64,000 bases of DNA from Apium graveolens (GCF_009905375.1 NC_133650.1:141539135-141603134); one strand, 5' to 3'; positions 36,397 through 49,060 are shown, numbered from the stretch's first letter. The notes: generated by a model from the letters alone, not told the origin. Made by a program: numbers and translations.

Positions 36397-37380
36397 ATGG
36401 CATCCGCTTCCAACAACAGGTGAATATCTTGACTTGTGCGTGTATACACATATATAAATAAATCTGTTTCTCTGAACTGTTAGTCCATTTTTATGATTAT
36501 TTAGCGTTTGCAACATGTTTTATGATTTGGTTTCCATATCTTCTTCTACCTTTTTTGCCTGTGTTGTACACCCTTTGCCATCCTCTTCACTTATGCATGT
36601 ATATACATATATAAATTGTCCAATTCCTCTGAACTTTTAGTCCATTTGTATGGTTATTTAGCGTCTCCTTCATGTTTTATGATTTGGTTTCCAGGTCTTC
36701 TTCTTACTTACATGCCTCTCTTCTACACCGTTTCTCCTCATTTCACTTCCTTTTGGTATATTAACATGTCCACACCAATATTACTTGTCATAACTTTGGG
36801 CACTTTTGTACTTTAATGTTTCATAGTTTGTGTAACAGATAGATTAAGTTGCCGCTGTTATTACAATTTTGATTCATGTCTATAAGTGCTAAATCGAATG
36901 GTAAAAGTCCGTAGTTTTACATTGTTCGGTTCATTTCCAATACATGTGTCATATGCTTCCTTGCCCTATTCTTCGAAATGACTTTTCGCCTTCTAATCGT
37001 TTCATTTCCCGGTGTGACATTATTGCTGCACTTATTTATTTTTATTTTACTTTTACTCCTAAGATATTGCCTAACCTAATTTCTCCTCCAGTGGTAGCAG
37101 TTCGGATGAGTGCGAAAGTGCAAGATGTGAGAACCGCAGATTCCTGAGATCGGAGAATATGAAAAAGAGCATGACCAATCTCAATGTCAACCTGGCTGCT
37201 GTGTCGAGGATGGTTGAGGCGCTGGGGGATAGCCACATGCAGTTCAGTGGTCACATGACAGTGAAGCAGGAAGAGTTCAACAAAAGCTTTAAGGCGCAGC
37301 AGCAGCTTCTGCTTGAGGAGATTAGGCTACTGAGGATTGAGCATGGTGAGACTTGCAGGAAGATGAATGAGGGATTCTGA
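36397..37380 (+). CDS. Two-exon 103-aa coiled-coil protein, unknown family
   Basis: Exon 1 is 36397-36419 (MASASNN plus two bases) with donor ACAG|GTGAAT. Exon 2 is 37092-37380 with acceptor TCCTCCAG|. Joining them keeps one frame for 103 codons plus a stop. The N terminus is Ser-rich with a CESARCENRR patch. From about residue 32 the protein is helical with heptad-like spacing (NLAAVSRMVEALGDSHM, then LLLEEIRLLRIEH), so a coiled coil is likely. No signal peptide or membrane segment. I do not recognise the family. Exon 2 is markedly richer in G+C than its surroundings. It is transcribed against the Helitron's own genes, suggesting a captured gene fragment or accessory protein. Confidence 0.55.
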
Positions 37381-38540
37381 ATGGCTGGAAGTTGGGCTGA
37401 TTTAAAGTCTGTTTATGTTTAATTATGTTTTAATTATGTTCTAATATATTCATGAACAATGGGGTTTTCTTTGGATGTTAACAACATTTGGCCTAATGTA
37501 AGGAAGTTTCATGGTTATTATGCTGCTTACATTTCTGTGTTTTGCATGTCAAAGTTGTTTTTTATTTTCAATTTGTCTGCTAAGTAATCCAATCGTCTAT
37601 TACCTCCATAAAAGTCATGCTTACTTAACTTTCATTATAGTTAACGGAACTTTTAAAAACTGTAAATAGAAACATAGTTTGTACAACCGTGTGTATGTAA
37701 CTATCAGTACAGAGAAGTCCAACAGACTGACATAAGAAGTAATTGTACTTGGAAGGTAAAGATACTCAAGGATCTGTTCTCTGCATGATCTATTTATTCA
37801 TTAAAACTTACTACTTGTGCTAAACATACATGTGTGATAAGGCAATTAATATTCTGCAGCATCGAGCCACTCAAAGGAATGATGGTTGATGTACTTCCAA
37901 AGGTGTTTGACGTCTGCAGTACTCTTCTGCAACTCCTACATCTGAAACAGCGGTTGTCTTCCACTCCGAACTGTAACCTTCAGTATGATGTATATATTTA
38001 TTATGTTATACATGTACTTGTATACAGATATTTGTTAAATACTTAGTTTGGGAGTTAAAAACCAAATTATTTTGAAATAAAATAGTAAGGTCATATTACA
38101 ACTAACATTTCAGTACTCTTATTCCTCTCTATTTAGTTTCCTTGAAATATTATTTATCAAGTACAATTGTAACATTAAATTGTAACTTTTTAAAATAAAA
38201 TTGAAAGTTGTGGCATAATTGGGCTAAAATTTTCTTTTCCTTTTAAATTTCATTCTAAATTATATTTGATTTTCTTTTTTGGTTGAACTTTTAATATTTA
38301 GCAAACTTACACAATTTATTTAGTAAATAAAAATTTAAAAATTTGAGGAAGGAACATGTATTTTATAGTGCACTATATTTAAAAAGTGACCTACTTTTGA
38401 CATCGTTATTAAAAAATAGACATTTTAGTTTATCCATGATGAATATTACATGAACAAATTAGTGGTTCTGTCACTTTAGATGACAATATATTACACCCAC
38501 AATAATTTATATGGTTCAATTTTTTTAAATTTTATATCTT
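37381..38540. other. Non-coding Helitron interior
   Basis: A+T-rich sequence after the coiled-coil gene. Small open frames such as 37834-38046 have no domain or conservation I can see. Confidence 0.5.
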
Positions 38541-39600
38541 AATGTATTTAAAATGAAAGGGCTGGGTTACCGAACTAAGTTGTATGACCAAATGTACAAT
38601 ATCCTATTTCGATAACTTATTACATATATGTCATCATCATAAAACAATAACTTCTCAGTAAATATATATTCTTTACTTTCATGGCTAAATGTTATTATGT
38701 ATATGATATTCTTTGTAAAAATTCAAATTTAGTTTTCACGTATATATGAAACAGTTCTTTAAGAAAATTATGTTATAAATTGAAATGAATAATATGTTTG
38801 GCTAAAGATTAACATATGATCTGACTGCTCAAGCTGAAGAGCTGTTCAATTGCTCAAATTCCAAATTTGATAAAATAATAGATATATTTAATCATAATAA
38901 AAAATAAACTTCTCAGTACATTTATAATCTTTACATTTCTGTAATCAATCAAATTTATTTTTCACCTCAATATTAAACAGTTTTAAAAACAACTATTTTC
39001 TGAGTTCAAATGAATAACATGTTCGGTTCTTTTTTAACATATGTGAGTGCTTAAATTGAAGAGCTGGTCAAAATTCGAAATGCAATTTTTTTTTAAAAAA
39101 ACTTAACTTTTATTTCTTAATGTATTTAAAATAAAAGGGGTGGGTTACTGAACTAATTTGTATGACCAATTGACCAAAATCAAATTTGATAACTTATTAA
39201 ATATTTGTAATCATCATCAAATAATAAATATTCTTTACATTTTTTGCTGAATGTTATTATATATATGACATATTTTGTAAGAAATGAAATTTAATTTTTA
39301 CCTAAATATGAAACAGTTCTTTAAGAAAATTATTTGCTAAATCCAAATGAATAATATGTCTGCCTAAAGGTTAACATATGATCTGAGTGCTCAAGTGGAA
39401 GAGCTAGTAAAAAGACGGAAGGCAACAGTTGAGACACCTGAAATTACACGCATAACAATTTCTATGGTTACATTTCCTTTTATTTATGATCTCGATGTAT
39501 TTAAAATAAAAGAGTGGGTTACTGAAGTAAGTTGTATGACCAATTGCCCAAAATCCAAATTTGATAAGTTAATAGAAAATTTTAAATAATTGAAATTTTT
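38540..39600 (+). repeat. Diverged tandem repeat, about three units
   Basis: Two marker blocks recur in the same order. GGGTTAC plus GAA..AA.TTGTATGACCAA occurs near 38563, 39144 and 39512. A block reading GCTCAA..GAAGAGCT occurs near 38827, 39051 and 39389, the middle copy changed. Blocks with AACAGTTCTTTAAGAAAATTAT recur at 38751 and 39311. Units differ in length by deletions. The last unit is open for 64 codons (39395-39589) but shows no known domain. Confidence 0.75.
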
Positions 39601-40412
39601 TTTATCGGCTTACAGTTCCAGATTCTTATAATATTATATATTGTCAGGTTTTAATTTAATATGAATAGGTAAGTGAATTAGTATCAACGAATTAAAATAA
39701 TTTTTTATTAATTATCGAAAGAATAAAATATTGATATATGATATATGATTTGGGAAGTAGATTTAGACCAAATGGTTGTAATAGGTAATCTTAGACAATG
39801 TATAGTGCCTCCCTTAATTATGGTCGTCAGTCTTCACCGGCCTAAATTTTGTTTATAAACAAACTTCATATTTATATATATATATATATAATTTTTTAAT
39901 ATATATATATATATTTTTATATAAAAATTACTTTCGAAAAATTAATATTTAACGTTTAAGAGAAAAATCTATTACAACCCGTGATTTATTTTAATTATAA
40001 TTAATAATATGGTTGGTTGAAGATGCATTTGATTTAAATGCTAAAATTCAAGAGACTATGGAAATTCATATATATTATATTGATAAAAAATGTTTTTTCC
40101 TTTTTTTTCCTATAATGGTGTGCAATATTATAATAATAGAATTTTTGAATCTAGTATTTTGGTTAAAAAATTGTATACTCCTTCAAATCGATATGATAAA
40201 GAATTGAAATAATGTTTGACCGAATATATGGGTTAGTTAAATTCAATAAATGCATAACATAATTTATAGTTATAAAAGACCTCTACATTTTAATTAAAAA
40301 AAAGTTGAACTGAACCACATACAACCCAATTGCAGTTGCAAGTTGCAGTTATTGAACAGGCAGAGGGAGAGCCGAGGAAAGGGGTTGTCCAGTAACTTCC
40401 ACAAACTGAGAA
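39601..40412. other. A+T-rich segment upstream of B3 gene
   Basis: Contains (TA)n runs near 39875-39920 and no recognised gene. Its right end (about 40340-40412) is less A+T-rich and leads into the probable 5' leader of the B3 gene. Confidence 0.5.
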
Positions 40413-42289
40413 ATGGGTTTCTTAGGTTCTGAGCGGCTCATTGCGCATTGTTAAAGGTAAGAAGTTCTTTTCTTCAATCTTCACTATTTGTTCATGTGTG
40501 CAATATATATGATCAATTAAACTATTAGACATATATGTACTGACACAGGAAGAGTGTGCTATTCGGAATGAAAGGAATGCAATTGCTATGTACTGTTTTT
40601 GTAGAAGCATATATAACAAAGGAGAGCTGGTATGTTGTTTCTTGCTTTGTGATCACAAATCCTTATATTAAGGCTTGTACTTGTACTTCAGTTCTATTTG
40701 AATTTGCTTAGTCAGTACAATTAATCTATTTATATTTTCCCGATTCAGGCTTTGCCTGAGGAGTTTGTAAAAATTGTGGGAAATGAATTGACCGGAACAG
40801 TGTATCTCCGGGTTAGAAATGGTGATGCATGGCAATGTTCGTTGGATAGTGCCAATGCATGCATAGGAAATGTTGGAAAAATTATGGATTTCTATGCAAT
40901 CAAACCATACAGTGTCTTCCTTCTTGATTACAAAGACCATGGACGTTTTCATGTTCAAATATTTGATGGTAATACGGTGGAGATTGATTACCCACTAAGG
41001 CCTATTCAGTGTCATAAAGTGTGCGGTACAGGACGTGATCGGAAATTTTTTTAGTCCGACCGAAATTGAGAAACTGGCAGCAAGGTTCTTCTACAATGCA
41101 ATAGGTGACAGCCGCCTAAGTGACAGAGTTTACATTGAGGGAGAACACCTTCAACAAAACTCTTACACTCAGGTTACATTTTTCTCAATCGAATGTCAGT
41201 GCCGCTTGCTATTTCTACTATTAAGTTCAATTTTAATTCTATATTGGTTAGGTGCTGCCTAATGATGTAATCGCCCGATTAAATGTACATGAACAAATGA
41301 CCTGGGTTCAGTTATGCCTGAACAAAAGTACTTGGATTATAAACTTGAAATGGGAGAATGGGAATTTGCTCTTTAACAAAGAGTGGAGAAAATTCTGTGA
41401 ATATGTGAACTTGAAAGAAGGGGATGTTTGTGTGTTTTCACGTACAGAGCATTCACAGAGGTTGAATATAAGTATCATTGACAATGATAATGACAATAAA
41501 TAAAAAACTGAAGGTATATTTGCAGATCTTTATCAGACCTCAAAAAACTTTAACTGTATATGAAAAAATTGTTAACCATGTTGTATTCTTCCTGGGCAGT
41601 TCATGGAAGTGGAATTTTAGCCAAAAAATGTTTCAAAATGGTTAGTCATGACATGCTGCATGACGGGAATCTGATAACGTAATTGGATAACTTACATTTG
41701 TTGTAACAATTTTAGGGAGTGGCTAATATATTTATGTTCTTCACATCTATATTTGTACTATATAGGAATTACCATCAAAGTTTATAGACACTTATGGTTC
41801 ACTGCTGGGTGACAAAGTTAGGTTGTCGTTTGGTGACGGGTGGCAGTACATTGCTAAGTTCTCTAAGCACAATAAAAGTTTGTTCGATTTGGATGAAGTT
41901 TTCAATAATTATTCTGTGAGGGAGAGTTTTTGGATTTTCTTCGATTGTGTTGGTCCATCAAGTCTATACTTAACAATATTTAGCACAAATTGTATGGATA
42001 TTCTTCATTCTGCACCCGCTAAAGTGTCTTTGAAAGAGCTGGGGAAAAGACTGTGTTTTGAGGTTACTGATATGTCTACGTCAGATTCAGATTCTTCAGG
42101 TACTTTTCATTTCAGTATGTAGTATATTACCAAAGAACCATACAGAATAACCAATTTTTTTTGCTTTATAACAGATGCTCATTTGGAGAGATCGCCAGGC
42201 CAAACAACAGGTACAACAGTACTCTATCCATTTAGGTAGGATGTTTGTTGGCCTGTATGCATAATTATTAGTAATTATTTTTATTCCAG

Positions 42290-42370
42290 GATTGGTTAAT
42301 CACATTTCATCAGGAGGAAGTCAATTACCTGTGATTTTGCATGATACGGCTGAGGCAAATGTCGAGGAAG
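42290..42370 (+). repeat. Duplicated 81-nt B3-linker exon, copy 1
   Basis: Encodes GLVNHISSGGSQLPVIL plus ten residues. It has the same length, phase and flanking intron edges as copy 2 at 42485-42565, with 20 of 28 or more positions identical by eye. The preceding intron ends TTATTCCAGG in copy 1 and TATTCCAGG in copy 2, so the duplication included intron sequence. Confidence 0.85.
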
Positions 42371-42484
42371 GTACCTTTGAATTGATGCCTTAATGACCTG
42401 TTATATTTTCATACGTATGTGTATATTTTGTGCGGGTGATCTTTGGGATGTATGCAATATTATAACTAATTATTTGTATTCCAG

Positions 42485-42565
42485 GATTGGTTAATGAGAT
42501 ATCATCGGGAGGAAGTCAAATACCTGGGATTTTACATGATGCGGCTCAGGCAAATGTGGACGAAG
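42485..42565 (+). repeat. Duplicated 81-nt B3-linker exon, copy 2
   Basis: Encodes GLVNEISSGGSQIPGIL plus ten residues. It starts 195 bases after copy 1. The intervening introns also share text (TATGCA.TATTA, TAATTATTT), showing a tandem duplication of exon plus intron. Confidence 0.85.
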
Positions 42566-43062
42566 GTACATTTTAATTGATGGGTTAATGACTTGTTATA
42601 GTTACATAAGTAATTGTAAAATTTCATTCCGCTTCAGGAGCCACCCAAGCAAATCCAGAAGTATATTTTGGTGAAGAAGAAAATACCCTTTCCTTTACAG
42701 TAACTCTGTTGTCGTCACATGTTGATCAAAGAGGACACGGAGTGGTAAGATTACCTGTACCCAGTCCTTGTAAAAATTTGATCATGCTTAATCCGTACTT
42801 GTCCCCTTAACTTTTTTAATCTTCCATATAGTATTTCCCAAGACACATGCTCCAAGTATTTCGACCATGGACCAAATCTACTCTCATCAGACTTCTATTT
42901 GGAGATGGTACTTGGTATGTCGCTGTTCAGCGAAAGAGGAAAACATGCCGATTTGGATTGTGCTGGAACGATTTCACCTACGACAATAACTTTGTTGCAG
43001 GCAACAGACTACGATTTATGTACCAAAATAACTACACATTCAGAGTTGTAATCCTTACTTAA

Positions 43063-43410
43063 TTGCACTTCCAATCTCGCATGAAGGTTATTTGTACTTT
43101 AATTTGGTACTTATTTGTACTTTTGAAGTTTGTTACGTTTGATCAACTATTCACATTTTAATTATACCCCCTTTCTTCACCTATTTCTACGGTCATAGGC
43201 GTAATTCTTCTTTATTATGTTACATGTAAGATGAAACAATTCAGAATACATTTGTAGAAGAATAAACTACTACCAATCTGTAACATAATTTACAATATAT
43301 AATGGTTAAGAGCAAAGTATTTAACACGGTAAAACATTTTCCCATAATCATATTTACATAATTACTTAATAATAATAATGTATTCCTACACATTTATAAA
43401 TTCAAACAAA
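43063..43410. other. Convergent spacer between B3 and Rep/Hel genes
   Basis: About 350 A+T-rich bases between the plus-strand stop at 43062 and the minus-strand stop at 43411. It would contain both 3' ends; no other feature is seen. Confidence 0.6.
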
Positions 43411-45049
43411 CTAAGCTTCTGGAAGGCCGTAAAAAACTTCTTTGTATACAACGTTCTGGGTGATATTTGTAGCTGCACCAGAATCATCATCAACAAATAT
43501 AGTGAGGCCAGTGGGTGAGGTTACTCGACTAATAGCAACATAGTACTGTCCATGACTGAACACTGACTTAGGTAAGTATAGCCCAACTGTCTTCAGGGAT
43601 TGACCTTGAGATTTGTTGATTGTCATGGCATAGCAAATCTGTAAAGACATTTGTTTCAGTACCAATTTGAATGGCATCTTTGTATCTGAGGGAGAAAGCT
43701 CTATACGTAGAATGAAATGCTTCAAACCAACAAACGTACCACAGATTACTTCACACTCCACACAGAATCTCAGGCATTTGGTCACAATCATCCTTGTACC
43801 ATTACACAAACTTAGGGTTTGGTTCAAATTACGCATTAGCATAACAACAGCCCCAACCTTCAGTTTTAGATCATGAGGTGGCATCCCAGCTACATTTAAG
43901 GAGTTCAAATACTCTATTGGGAAGGCTTCATTCAGATCCTCATATGTCCCACCAAATTCCTCTGCAGCATCAACACTAAAATAGGACACAGATTCTCCAG
44001 GGAGCTTGTCTACAATAAGCGAATTGAGGTGGCCCACAATCTGGTTGGTAGGGGTCAAAATAGCTCTCTCGCTCAAGTACTGTGTACTGTGCCCTTTGTG
44101 AGAAAAATTAGTAATGTGCTACGAATCATGTTATCAACTGTGTTTTCAGTTTCTACGTCACAGAACTGAGACGGAATCAAAATTTGATTTTCAGTGACTG
44201 GGAAATTGCAGACTCGAGGTGGACTGACCTGGCCATTACCAATGTCAAGTACCCATTTTGCAAACTTTTTAAGCTCTTCACTTTCACTATCACTCTCAGC
44301 TTGTTTCAAGCGCATGTTTTCTGTCATCAAGAATACTTGGAAAATGGACCACAGCCGTGACCTAGTGATACAGGCTGCTACAATATCAGCACGATCTCCA
44401 TACGTAATTACTGGGAGGATTTGACGAAAATCACCACCAAGAACTACGGTAATACCGCAAAACGGCATGGCATAACATTCTGGATCAACAGCTTTCATAA
44501 TATCCTTCAACGATCGGTCTAGGCATTCAAATGCGTACATGTGCTGTATAGGCACCTCGTCCCATATTATTAGTTGTGTCTGCTTTATGAGTTGCGCAAC
44601 ATCTGAATCATGGGCAATATTACATGTTGAACATTCATCAAGAACTATTGGAATTTTAAATCTGGAGTGCGCAGTCCGACCACTGGGCATTAATGTGGCA
44701 ACAATCCTTGAAGAAGCAACTGGAAGCACAATTTTACCTTGTGAACGTAACTTACATATAAGAGTTCTCCATAAGAATGTCTTTCCACAACCCCCACTAC
44801 CATAAACGAAGAAAATCCCTCCAACGTTAGTGTCAATAGATTGTATTACTGCATCATATATTTTCCTTTGCTCCTCTGTACAGTCCTGTAGTAGCTTGGC
44901 AGTTTCATACTCCATCTTCCTGGTATCATAGCTTGTCTCTTCAATTATCAAATTGTTAGTTCCATTGTTCAAATAGCTGCGACGAGGTTGAGGCAACTGA
45001 TCAAATTTCTTCAAGGATTTACCAACTAACCGGAGCAACTCATCTATTT
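43411..45049 (-). pseudogene. Rep/Hel exon: PIF1-type helicase domain
   Basis: Walker A reads YGSGGCGKTFLWRTL near 44790, Walker B is IIWDEVPIQH near 44570, followed by LGGDFRQILPV near 44420, and the late motifs are ERAILTPTN near 44060, TINKSQGQSL near 43600 and YVAISRVTS near 43535. This is the full superfamily-1B motif set. One frameshift separates the two halves near 44090. The stop is TAA at 43411-43413, after FYGLPEA. Confidence 0.93.
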
Positions 45050-45188
45050 CTGTAATATTTAATATCTAAAACTATTTAACAACATTCACCCAATTATAGA
45101 AAAAATGACGAACAATTAATGGACTGCATTTCCAGCCCACAAAAATTTTAAAATTTGTCCTACACTGTAATGTAAAAAGGTGTCATAC

Positions 45189-46206
45189 CTCCTAAAGCAT
45201 AGAACTGCAATTGCATGTCATTAAGAGTGAATAAGGTATTTGGACAACTTTGACGTCGTCTGAGTAAAATGTCATCAACCATGCTCTTCCAATGTGTACT
45301 CCATAAAGTCTTCAAATCAGTGACTTTACAATTGACAATAATATGGACAAAAAGTTGTCGAACCTGGGGAGGTAATCCACCTGCAGAAGCTTGAGTCAAC
45401 ACTTCATGCCATTCTTTATCATCATCAAGTAAACCATACTCTTTACAGGCATCATGAAATGTACTGTAACATACTCCATTAACGGTACGTAAAGACTCAA
45501 AGGAGGTGGCACCACGTACCTTCGTAAGCAATAAATGAAGAAACCAAGGCTCACCCATACTGTGATGCACATAACATAATCTACCTATTTGAAACCCACG
45601 CTTCCTCATGGTCCATTTCCTCTCACCATCATTCCACACATAAAACTATGGGATTTCTTCATAAGTGTACTTCCGTGCATTAACATCAACATAGTTTAAA
45701 TAAAAAAGGATTCCAGTTTACTGAACTTGTTCTTCTCCCTAGAAGCAACTTTCCCTAGCACTTCATTAGCACGGAAGGTGCAATTTTTGTCACCTGGTAA
45801 GTGAAATTGAAGTATCTCAACAGATATACTTCTACGATGGATAGGGAAGCCAAAAATCCTATAGGCTGATTCAGCACCGCATAAATATCTCCCATCAAAA
45901 TATGCATTTATCTCATCTATTCCCCCCTCATCAGTGTCATTCGCTTGCCTTTTTCTCTTTCTCTGGACATGAACCGTAGCACGATCATGGCCTTTCAAAC
46001 ATTATTTAAATAAATACTTAAGACTGCGTGCATGATAACATATTTCCACATTCATATGGCATTGATACTTGACTAAAAGATCCCAGTTGTATGGTACTAC
46101 CCACTGGTTGTCCAGCTCAGCCTTCCTTATTTTAACAGTAATATTTGTCCTGCGTCGTATATACATCGGGAAGCCACTGTCATCAAAAGTAGTTCGAGCA
46201 CAGTAC
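45189..46206 (-). pseudogene. Rep/Hel exon with the catalytic tyrosine region, carrying stops and a frameshift
   Basis: Starts YCARTTFDDSGFPMYIRR. The catalytic-tyrosine region reads KYLFK, stop, CLKGHDRA; in the family a second Tyr follows three residues after the first, exactly where the TAA (46002-46004) now sits. Further on a one-base shift occurs in a T run near 45706 and a TAG near 45651. The remainder (GERKWTMRKRGFQIGRLCYV, then LHLLLTKVRGATSFESLRT) is the usual region before the helicase domain. Confidence 0.9.
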
Positions 46207-46296
46207 CTGAAACCATTCAATTATTACAAAGTTTAGGTATTAGGGTAACTTACTAGATTCCAAAATGACACAAAAAAGGGTATGCCTATATCTTAC

Positions 46297-46549
46297 TTTT
46301 TCGGAAAATGACGTATCCAACGTAAATCTTTCATGCATGGAGACTTTACATTTTGCAAACCACATGGACCGTGGATCATAAATTCATTCACGGCTGCATA
46401 ACCAACCGGATCAAATATAGGATCTGGGATTTCTGCGAATACAAAATTATCCACATTTTGTTTGAGGTTTTTTTTTGAATCAGCATCAAGCCATATTAAC
46501 ATATGTACATGTGGAAGGCCTCTTTTCCGAAACTCGACGACATACATAA
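46297..46549 (-). pseudogene. Rep/Hel exon with HUH nuclease motif
   Basis: Encodes FRKRGLPHVHMLIWL; the H-V-H pair is the HUH metal-binding motif of rolling-circle Rep nucleases. Intact splice acceptor (TTTTACAG|) and donor (AAAAA|GTAAG). It continues with FAEIPDPIFDPVGYAAV and MIHGPCG, both typical of Helitron Rep. No stop in the exon. Confidence 0.92.
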
Positions 46550-46904
46550 CTGTAAAACGGGAAAATTTAGATTATATTGGAAATATTCAAACAAAAATCT
46601 AATTAGAAATTAAACTAAGAAAGTCCTGGTAAACAATCTTACCTCCAATACAAACACCAAAGTGTTTTTTGTCCTTAATATCAACCATTAACTGATCAAG
46701 TTTTAGCCTAAACACCCTTGATATGATGTCAGGACAGTTTGGAGCAATGCAACCAGGCACATACTCCATCATCTTCTGAATTTCATCCCAAAGAGAATTA
46801 CAGGTCATAGTCAGAAATATGTCAGGATGTCCGATGTAACGGCATACGGCCAACGCATCTTGAAAATTTTGTTGAATGTATCGCTTCGAACCAACGTAGC
46901 CAGC

Positions 46905-49000
46905 TGTAATAACCCCAATTTTTGGAAATTTTTGAAACCCTTATGAATAGTGTTTTTGCTGAATGAGAAAACTGTTCATGCCACGCTATGTAGGGGTTCT
47001 GTTATTGATCTTATGGGATATTATTAGTACTCTATGTGGTATATAAGTGTATGTAAAGATCGTCAGAATCCAATTCCGAACACTTTGGTTTTTCCCGGAA
47101 ATCCACAAGATACGGAGAGAATTGAGTATAAGGTAACAGGATAAAAAGGATTTAAATTAAAGGATTATAATAGAGGATCATAAAAAGGAATATAATGTAT
47201 TGAGAAAGGTTAAGGGAACCTAAGTAATAAGATCCCGGGTATGATCCTTCAAACGATAAACGAGAACGAAAGTTAAGCGAACCGTATAACAGATCAGCGG
47301 TCATTAGGCAAGCGATTAGGAAGTTAATCAAAGGGATTAGTGGGAATGATGTCATCCAACCAATAGAAAGAGGACAAGGAAGGGAGGATGACATCATGAG
47401 GATGATATAAGCATGACATGGGAAGGAAGGAGGTGTGGTTGAATGAGAACCACACAAATTCAAGGGCAAGAAGGTAATTGACTAAAGCAAGCACAAAAAC
47501 CAAGCAACCAAGCCAAGCAAAAATCATTTTCATCAAAAATCAAAAGCAACCAAGGCTTTGTTCTTGAAGCTCTCGGCTTTTCATCTTTTTCAAAGGAAGA
47601 AAAATCAAAAATCAAGTTCCAAGCATTGTTAAATCACAAGGTAATTATCTAAGCTTCCTTGTACATAGATATGGATATGCTATAAGTTTAAGCTCCTAAT
47701 TCCTTCACAATCTCTTCCAATAAATCAAGGAAGAAGATGGTGAATAGTAACCTTCAAGAAATAACTTTAGTGTTCTTGAATTTTTATGAAAGATTAAGGT
47801 TATACAAGCAAGGATCAAGGTTCTTTAGGCATTCAAAGCTCTTGTGTTGTGTTAAAAAGCTTCAAGGAAGGTATACCATCTCCAAACCCTAGGTTCCTAT
47901 ATATTATAAGATGATTTTGATTAGTAGGATGATATTGTAGCTTGTTGTTGTGATTTAGAGTTTGGGATTTGGAATGGTAGTGAAATGGAATGGTAAATGT
48001 TGTGGTTTTGATTTAAAAGAACTTAAGTATGATTTAAGTTAAGTTTAGGCATAAGTATGGATGATTAAATTGAATTGGTTGGGATTGTTGTGATGTGATA
48101 AGGATGGATGTTTGTTGTATGATGGATTTGAGGTTGGATTTGAGGTTGGTTTGGAATGGATTTGAATGGTTTAAAATATTGGAAATCGCGTAAACATAGC
48201 CGTCGTAACGTCCGATTTTCTTTGGACTGTTTTTGTGCATAGCATTAGGACCCGAGAACCCCCTGCTAGATTATGACCACTGCCATGTTTAGATAGCTCA
48301 TGTTACGAGCTTCGTTTTGATATGTAGTTCGTTCGATTCCGATACACGGTTTAGGAGAAACGACCGTTTCAAGTAACGGCGTTTCGCGAACGAAACTTTT
48401 CCCCTCGCCTTACTTTGAAACATAGGTTAAAGACCAAAAAGGGTTAATTAATGTATGAAACATTTATGGTGAGTGTGTTAGGCAGTTGGTAAGACATTCG
48501 CGAAGGAATCGCTTTAAAACTCGTAAAGGTTAAATTACTAAAAATGGTGGAGCCGAGGGTACCCGAGTGACTTAACCAAATCAGTGAGCGCAAAACAAGC
48601 GTTAGAGTCTAAGTTAGTTAAAGTATAGATTTACAAGTGATTTTGGTTTAATTCCAACTTACTTGTTGTTTATAGGTTACCAGACTCGTCCCGAGCCTTT
48701 TATCACCCCAAGTCGCTCAGGCAAGTTTTCTACCCGTTATACTGTTGTTGTGATGTAAATATATGTATATGCATTATCTTGTGATATTGCATGATTGTTA
48801 TTAGCAAATTTTGCGATATATTGGAGCATGCTAATATGGTATATATGCATGTCTGTTTCGTAATCTGGTTATCTATCTGTTGATTTCAATGCTTATAGTT
48901 GCATAATACCTATGCTAGAAATAAGCAAGTAGTTGCGTATACCCTTAGTATAGGGGATAAAAGGTGAACATATTTCTAAACCGGGAGTCGATGTTCCCGA

Positions 49001-49060
<60 letters not shown>

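Larger units (their letters stand above)
40588..43062 (+). pseudogene. Multi-B3-domain (REM-like) DNA-binding protein gene
   Basis: Exons encode four B3-like DNA-binding folds. B3-1 is in 40749-41040 (LPEEFVKIVGNEL ... FHVQIFDG), B3-2 in 41252-41503 (LPNDVIARLNVHEQ ... GDVCVFSR), B3-3 in 41766-42099 (LPSKFIDTYGSLLGDKVRLS), and B3-4 in 42832-43062 (FPRHMLQVFRPWTKSTLIRL). Linker exons are 42175-42210, 42290-42370, 42485-42565 and 42638-42744, all joining in phase 1 with GT/AG borders up to the last, which joins in phase 0. Upstream leader exons probably lie at 40340-40456 and 40549-40629, with the ATG at 40588. Lesions: a one-base shift in the A/T run at about 41040 and a stop at 41501-41503 before the next B3 exon. 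Plant REM-type B3 proteins are nuclear transcription factors. It is oriented against the Helitron genes. Confidence 0.8.

Noticed and set aside
44194..44805. Plus-strand ORFs opposite the helicase
   Set aside because: Shadows of the PIF1-type helicase exon on the minus strand, whose motifs are unambiguous.
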